NCBI RefSeq assembly: GCF_014656415.1
Contig: NZ_BNCJ01000020.1
Span: 1-64,000 of the forward strand
Reading direction: 5' to 3'
From: Seohaeicola zhoushanensis
Lineage (GTDB): Bacteria > Pseudomonadota > Alphaproteobacteria > Rhodobacterales > Rhodobacteraceae
Length of the DNA stretch: 64,000 nucleotides
Shown: one piece after another, positions 60,055 to 64,000 of the stretch
Position numbering within the stretch: position 1 is the stretch's first letter
Layout: each line of letters opens with the position of its first letter
Made by a program: the position numbers and the translations under genes
Notes under the pieces: generated by a model
Database searches by the model: none
What the model was told of the DNA's origin: nothing
The model's input: only the letters and a program-made list of their open reading frames with translations

Positions 60055-60106
60055 GGTCACGCGCAAGCGGGGCTACAGGTTGGAGAAATCGTTCAAGGGG
60101 GGATCC

Positions 60107-61141
60107 ATGCGCATCGCACGCGACCTGGCCGAAGCCGTCGGCAATACACCACTGATCCGGCTGCGTCGTGTCAGCGAGGAAACCGGCTGCGAGATCCTGG
60201 GCAAGGCCGAATTCATGAACCCCGGCCAGTCGGTCAAGGACCGCGCGGCGCTCTACATCATCAAGGACGCCATCGCCAAGGGCACGCTGAAGCCCGGCGG
60301 GACCATCGTCGAGGGCACGGCCGGCAATACCGGCATCGGGCTGGCGCTGGTCGGCGCGTCGATGGGGTTCAAGACGGTCATCGTCATTCCCGAGACGCAG
60401 TCCGAAGAGAAGAAGGACATGCTGCGGCTGGCCGGTGCCGAATTGGTGCAGGTGCCGGCGGCGCCCTACAAGAACCCCAACAACTACGTGCGCTATTCCC
60501 AGCGCCTCGCCGAGGAACTGGCGCAGACCGAGCCGAATGGCGCGATCTGGGCGAACCAGTTCGACAATGTCGCCAACCGGCAGGCCCATGTGGAAACCAC
60601 CGGCCCCGAGATCTGGGAACAGACCGGCGGCAAGGTGCATGGCTTCAGCGCGGCGGTCGGATCGGGCGGCACGCTGGCCGGCGTGGCCGAGGCATTGCAG
60701 CCCAAGGGCGTGAAGATCGCCCTGGCCGATCCGATGGGCGCGGCGCTTTACAGCTATTACACGACCGGCGAGTTGAAATCCGAGGGCAGCTCGATCACCG
60801 AGGGGATCGGGCAGGGGCGGATCACCGCCAACCTCGAAGGCTTCACGCCCGATTTCTCGTATCAGATCCCGGATGCAGAGGCGCTGCCCTATATCTTCGA
60901 CCTGCTGCGGCAGGAGGGGCTTTGCCTGGGTGGATCCTCGGGGATCAACATTGCCGGCGCGGTGCGCCTCGCTCGGGAACTGGGGCCGGGCCATACCATC
61001 GTGACCATCCTCTGCGATTACGGCACGCGCTATCAGTCCAAGCTGTTCAACCGCGACTTCCTCGCCGAGAAGGGGCTGCCCGTGCCGTCGTGGATGACGC
61101 GCGCACCCGCCTCGATCCCCGGCGTCTTCGTCGACGGATGA
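60107..61141 (+). CDS. cysK: Cysteine synthase A (O-acetylserine sulfhydrylase)
   Basis: A 344-residue PLP fold-type II enzyme. The cofactor Lys is in NPGQSVKDRAALYIIKDA near residue 45 (K in SVKDR), the substrate loop is EGTAGNTGIGLALVG near 72, the phosphate loop is GSGGTLAGVAEAL near 185, and LGGSSGINIAGAVRLAREL is near 280. It makes cysteine from O-acetylserine and sulfide. cysK beside trgAB matches the R. sphaeroides tellurite locus, where thiol supply aids resistance. It is longer than E. coli CysK (323) by a C-terminal tail. Its stop overlaps the MscS start. Confidence 0.93.
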   Translation: MRIARDLAEAVGNTPLIRLRRVSEETGCEILGKAEFMNPGQSVKDRAALYIIKDAIAKGTLKPGGTIVEGTAGNTGIGLALVGASMGFKTVIVIPETQSEEKKDMLRLAGAELVQVPAAPYKNPNNYVRYSQRLAEELAQTEPNGAIWANQFDNVANRQAHVETTGPEIWEQTGGKVHGFSAAVGSGGTLAGVAEALQPKGVKIALADPMGAALYSYYTTGELKSEGSSITEGIGQGRITANLEGFTPDFSYQIPDAEALPYIFDLLRQEGLCLGGSSGINIAGAVRLARELGPGHTIVTILCDYGTRYQSKLFNRDFLAEKGLPVPSWMTRAPASIPGVFVDG

Positions 61142-63576
61142 GGGCGCGGCTCCTCGCTCCGCTGGCGGCGCTTCTGGCGCTGCTGCTGACCGTCACGGTT
61201 GCGCTGGCGCAGGACGGGCCCGACTATGACGCCTGGACCAAGGTAGCCGATAACGCCGAGCGGGTGACCGAACAGGGCCGCGCCTCGGACGAGGCGCTGG
61301 AGACGTTGCGCGCGCAGCTGGTCGACTGGCGTGAGCAGTTCCTTTCGGCGCAGGGCCTGAACAGCGACCGCATCGCGACGCTGCGCAACCAGATTGCGGC
61401 TCTGGGGCCGGCCCCCGATGCCGCAGCCGGGACAACGGAATCCGAAGATGTGGCCGCCCGCCGGGCCGAATTGACCGACCAGCTCAACCGTTTGCGCGCG
61501 CCGGTCATCGCCGGGGAGGAGGCCTACCTGCGGGCCGACGGGCTGATCCGCGAGATCGACACGCTGATCCGCGATCGCCGCACCGAACGATTGCTGGAGC
61601 TCGGGCCGACCCCGCTCGACCCGCGGAACTGGGGCGAGGCGGGCAAGGCGCTGCTGAGCACGGCGCGCGCCATCTACGACGAGAGTATCGCCTCGTGGCA
61701 GTCGCCGACCGGGCGCGTGAAGCTCTATTCCAACCTTCCGGTGACGCTGCTGTTCCTGTTCCTGGGAGCGCTGCTGATCGGCCGCAGCCGGGTCTGGATT
61801 CGCCGTCTGGCATCACGGATCCGCAAGTTGACCCGGAAGGGTTCGGGGGTGTGGCGTGTCATGGTCTCCTTCGGGCAGATCGTGCTGCCGCTGATCGGAA
61901 TCATGCTGCTGCTGCGGGCCCTTGAGCTGACAGGGGTGTTCGGCCCGCGCGCTGCGCCGCTGATCGATTCCCTGCCGGCCTGGGGTGCCTCGCTGCTGCT
62001 GGTCTGGTGGGTCGGTGACGAGGTCTTCTCGCGCAACGACGAGTTGGCGACCATTCCGATCAATGCCACGCTGCGCGCCGAGGCGCGGGTGCATATCGCC
62101 ATCCTCGCGCTCTGCCAGGTCGCGCACAGCTTTGTCTGGACGCTGGTTTCGAGCGAGAATTATTCCGAGGAAGTGCGTGTCGTCCTGGAGCTGCCGGTGA
62201 TTGCCGTGGCCGGGGTTTCGCTGCTTCGGCTGGGTCTCATCCTGTCGGCCCGCCGGGTCGCCTCGCCGGATGCCGAGGGCGAGACGACGCAGAGCTATGC
62301 GATGCGGCTGATGTGGTTCATCGGGCGTGCGGCGATGGTGATCGGCGTGGTCGGGCCGGTGATGCAGGCGGTCGGCTATGGCTCGGCGGGTGTGGCGCTG
62401 GTCTATCCGGCGATCGGGACACTGATCCTGCTGGGCGTTATCACGATCCTGCAGCGGCTGGTGTTCGATCTCTATTACCTTGTGACGGGCGAGCGCGACC
62501 AGGAGCAGGGCGGGCTGATCCCGGTGCTGGCCGGCTTCGTGCTGGTTCTGCTGGCGCTGCCGGTGCTGGCGCTGATCTGGGGCGCGCGGACGGCGGATCT
62601 GACCGAGATCTGGGCGCGCTTTCGCGAGGGCTATTCTTTTGGCGAAACCCGCATCTCGCCCGGTGACTTCCTGACCTTCGTTTTGGTCTTCATGATCGGC
62701 TACATGGCGACGCGGATCCTGCAGGGGGGATTGCGCAACTCGGTGCTCCCCAAGACGCGGATCGACCCCGGCGGCCAGACGGCGCTGTTGTCCGGCATCG
62801 GCTATGTCGGGATCTTCATCTCGGCGCTGATCGCGATCACCAGTGCGGGGATCGACCTTACCGCGCTTGGCTATGTCGCCGGGGCCCTGTCGGTTGGTAT
62901 CGGCTTTGGCCTGCAGAACATCGTGTCGAACTTCGTCTCGGGCATCATTCTGCTGATCGAGCGGCCGATCTCGAAGGGCGACTGGATCGCGGTGGGCGGG
63001 CAGATGGGATACGTGCGCGATATCTCTGTGCGCTCGACCCGGATCGAGACCTTCGACCGCACCGACGTGATCGTCCCGAACTCGGATTTCATAAGCGGCA
63101 CGGTGACGAACTACACCCGCGGCAACACCATCGGGCGGGTGATCGCGCCGGTGGGGGTGGCCTATGGGACCGACACGCGGAAGGTCGAGAAGATCCTGCG
63201 CGAGATCGCCGAGGCGCATCCGATGGTGCTGGCCAATCCGCCGCCGAACGTGGTCTTCCGCGGCTTCGGGGCGGATAGTCTCGATTTCGAGATCCGGGTG
63301 ATCCTGCGCGACGTCAACTGGTCGATGTCGGTGCATTCGGACCTGAACCACGAGATCGCCCGCCGCTTCGCCGAGGAGGGGATCGAGATTCCCTTCGCAC
63401 AGCGCGATATCTGGCTGCGCAACCCCGAGGCGCTGCGGCAGGCGGTGGCCGGGCAGGGCGAACCCGTCGCCCCTTCGGCCCCCGTGCTGGACGAGCCGCC
63501 CGAGAACCCGACGGACGAACCAGAGCAGAACGACGCCCCCTCGGCGGAAGGTTCCGAAGGCGAGGGCCGGATATGA
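61138..63576 (+). CDS. Mechanosensitive channel, large MscS type with DUF3772 domain
   Basis: An 812-residue protein with signal peptide (LLAPLAALLALLLTVTVALA), a periplasmic DUF3772-type helical domain (residues ~25-190), about ten membrane helices and a C-terminal MscS unit. The pore helix and adjoining sequence GYVAGALSVGIGFGLQNIVSNFVSGIILLIERPISKGDWI (in segments, near residue 580) are typical of MscS. A disordered acidic Pro/Glu tail ends it. It releases solutes after osmotic down-shock, and resembles MscK or YbiO. It overlaps cysK by 4 bases (ATGA) and the AlaX gene by 4 bases, making a tightly coupled end of the trgA-trgB-cysK unit. Confidence 0.88.
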   Translation: MRARLLAPLAALLALLLTVTVALAQDGPDYDAWTKVADNAERVTEQGRASDEALETLRAQLVDWREQFLSAQGLNSDRIATLRNQIAALGPAPDAAAGTTESEDVAARRAELTDQLNRLRAPVIAGEEAYLRADGLIREIDTLIRDRRTERLLELGPTPLDPRNWGEAGKALLSTARAIYDESIASWQSPTGRVKLYSNLPVTLLFLFLGALLIGRSRVWIRRLASRIRKLTRKGSGVWRVMVSFGQIVLPLIGIMLLLRALELTGVFGPRAAPLIDSLPAWGASLLLVWWVGDEVFSRNDELATIPINATLRAEARVHIAILALCQVAHSFVWTLVSSENYSEEVRVVLELPVIAVAGVSLLRLGLILSARRVASPDAEGETTQSYAMRLMWFIGRAAMVIGVVGPVMQAVGYGSAGVALVYPAIGTLILLGVITILQRLVFDLYYLVTGERDQEQGGLIPVLAGFVLVLLALPVLALIWGARTADLTEIWARFREGYSFGETRISPGDFLTFVLVFMIGYMATRILQGGLRNSVLPKTRIDPGGQTALLSGIGYVGIFISALIAITSAGIDLTALGYVAGALSVGIGFGLQNIVSNFVSGIILLIERPISKGDWIAVGGQMGYVRDISVRSTRIETFDRTDVIVPNSDFISGTVTNYTRGNTIGRVIAPVGVAYGTDTRKVEKILREIAEAHPMVLANPPPNVVFRGFGADSLDFEIRVILRDVNWSMSVHSDLNHEIARRFAEEGIEIPFAQRDIWLRNPEALRQAVAGQGEPVAPSAPVLDEPPENPTDEPEQNDAPSAEGSEGEGRI

Positions 63577-64000
63577 CCAGCGCGCCGCTTTACCTGGATG
63601 ACGCCTATCGGCAGAGCGCGCCGGCACGCGTTGTGACGCATGAGCCGGACGGGGCGGTGGTGCTGGACCAGAGCCTGTTCTACGCGACCGGCGGCGGCCA
63701 GCCTGGTGACAGCGGTGCCCTGACCTGGGACGGTGGGCGCATGGCGGTGGTCGAGGCGGTCAAACGCGACGGCGGGCGCATCGCGCTGCTGCCGGGCGAG
63801 GGGCCGCGACCGGAGGTCGGCGCCCTTGTCACGCAGGAAATCGACTGGGAGCGACGGTTCGCGCATATGCGGATGCACACGGCGCTGCACCTGCTCTCGG
63901 TGGTCATCCCGCGGCCGGTGAGCGGCGGGCAGATCTCGACCGGGAAGGGGCGGCTGGACTTCGACATGCCCGAGGCGCCCGAGGACAAGGAAGCGCTTGA
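63573..64000 (+). CDS. Alanyl-tRNA editing protein (AlaX), 5' end only
   Basis: The start of an AlaX-type trans-editing protein that runs off the window; 142 codons are visible with no stop. FYATGGGQPGDSGAL near residue 43 is the conserved beta-barrel motif of the AlaRS editing domain, and MHTALHLLSVV near residue 98 carries the HxxxH zinc site. AlaX hydrolyses mischarged Ser-tRNA(Ala) or Gly-tRNA(Ala). It overlaps the MscS stop by 4 bases (ATGA), so it belongs to the same transcript. The rest must be read from neighbouring sequence. Confidence 0.88.
   Translation, partial: MTSAPLYLDDAYRQSAPARVVTHEPDGAVVLDQSLFYATGGGQPGDSGALTWDGGRMAVVEAVKRDGGRIALLPGEGPRPEVGALVTQEIDWERRFAHMRMHTALHLLSVVIPRPVSGGQISTGKGRLDFDMPEAPEDKEAL

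Noticed and set aside
61813-63627. 604-codon minus-strand frame opposite the MscS channel gene
   Set aside because: Antisense shadow rich in Arg, Asp and His.
1-64000. CRISPR arrays, insertion sequences, integrases, rRNA or tRNA genes
   Set aside because: No direct-repeat array with regular spacers, no transposase or integrase motif, and no tRNA or rRNA pattern was seen on either strand, apart from the tmRNA.

Overview
The window is about 66% GC and almost fully coding. It looks like chromosomal DNA of a Rhodobacteraceae (Roseobacter-group) alphaproteobacterium. Lineage pointers are a circularly permuted two-piece tmRNA whose tag reads ANDNRAPVALAA, the trgA-trgB-cysK tellurite-resistance order known from Rhodobacter sphaeroides, a phr-cfa pair, a VPLPA-type C-terminal sorting signal, an alpha-type SspB, and the fumC-DUF4169-ribbon-helix-helix group. 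Product names come from motifs and remembered families; no database search was possible.

Left edge (1-3 kb): a partial and apparently damaged three-Cys-motif-partner (TcmP) gene, then about 1.4 kb of lower-GC DNA with no convincing gene, then a secreted VPLPA-CTERM protein. This looks like an accessory patch. From 3 kb the core genome begins: pcm, tolC and a PopZ-like (DUF2497-like) gene in the order common in alphaproteobacteria, then cobQ, a small conserved protein, efp, two small secreted proteins, ygfZ, a glycosyltransferase, an MsbA-type ABC exporter, two aminotransferases, DUF454, a crotonase with a nitronate monooxygenase, DUF1992 and valS.

22.9-34.9 kb: ZntB/CorA transporter, a lone molybdenum hydroxylase large subunit overlapping a DUF2235 hydrolase, an SDR, a PaaI thioesterase, a divergent DUF4198/HupE pair, a ThiE-like protein, TrmJ, CtaA and an M32 carboxypeptidase. 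35-45.5 kb: rne with a long leader, tusA, ccdA, a hydrolase with a P450, a small unknown protein, RHH/DUF4169/fumC, a secreted protein and sspB.

45.5-64 kb: a chromate module (chrA plus a rhodanese-ChrB fusion), a coiled-coil protein, ssrA (tmRNA), a second copy of the small unknown protein, DUF2182-DUF1326-DinB, acuI, a universal stress protein, a BCCT transporter, a class-V aminotransferase, and a stress block (phr, cfa, trgA, trgB, cysK, MscS channel, start of an AlaX editing protein). Metal/oxyanion and oxidative-stress genes (chromate, tellurite, photolyase, CFA synthase) are concentrated here.

The most notable non-gene signals are (i) the tmRNA in a gap that holds no protein gene, and (ii) a dispersed family of paired 9-12 bp hairpins at four sites (about 11.98, 27.34, 42.09 and 48.6 kb). 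Two of these sites lie directly beyond the stop codons of the two paralogous 74-76 residue proteins.
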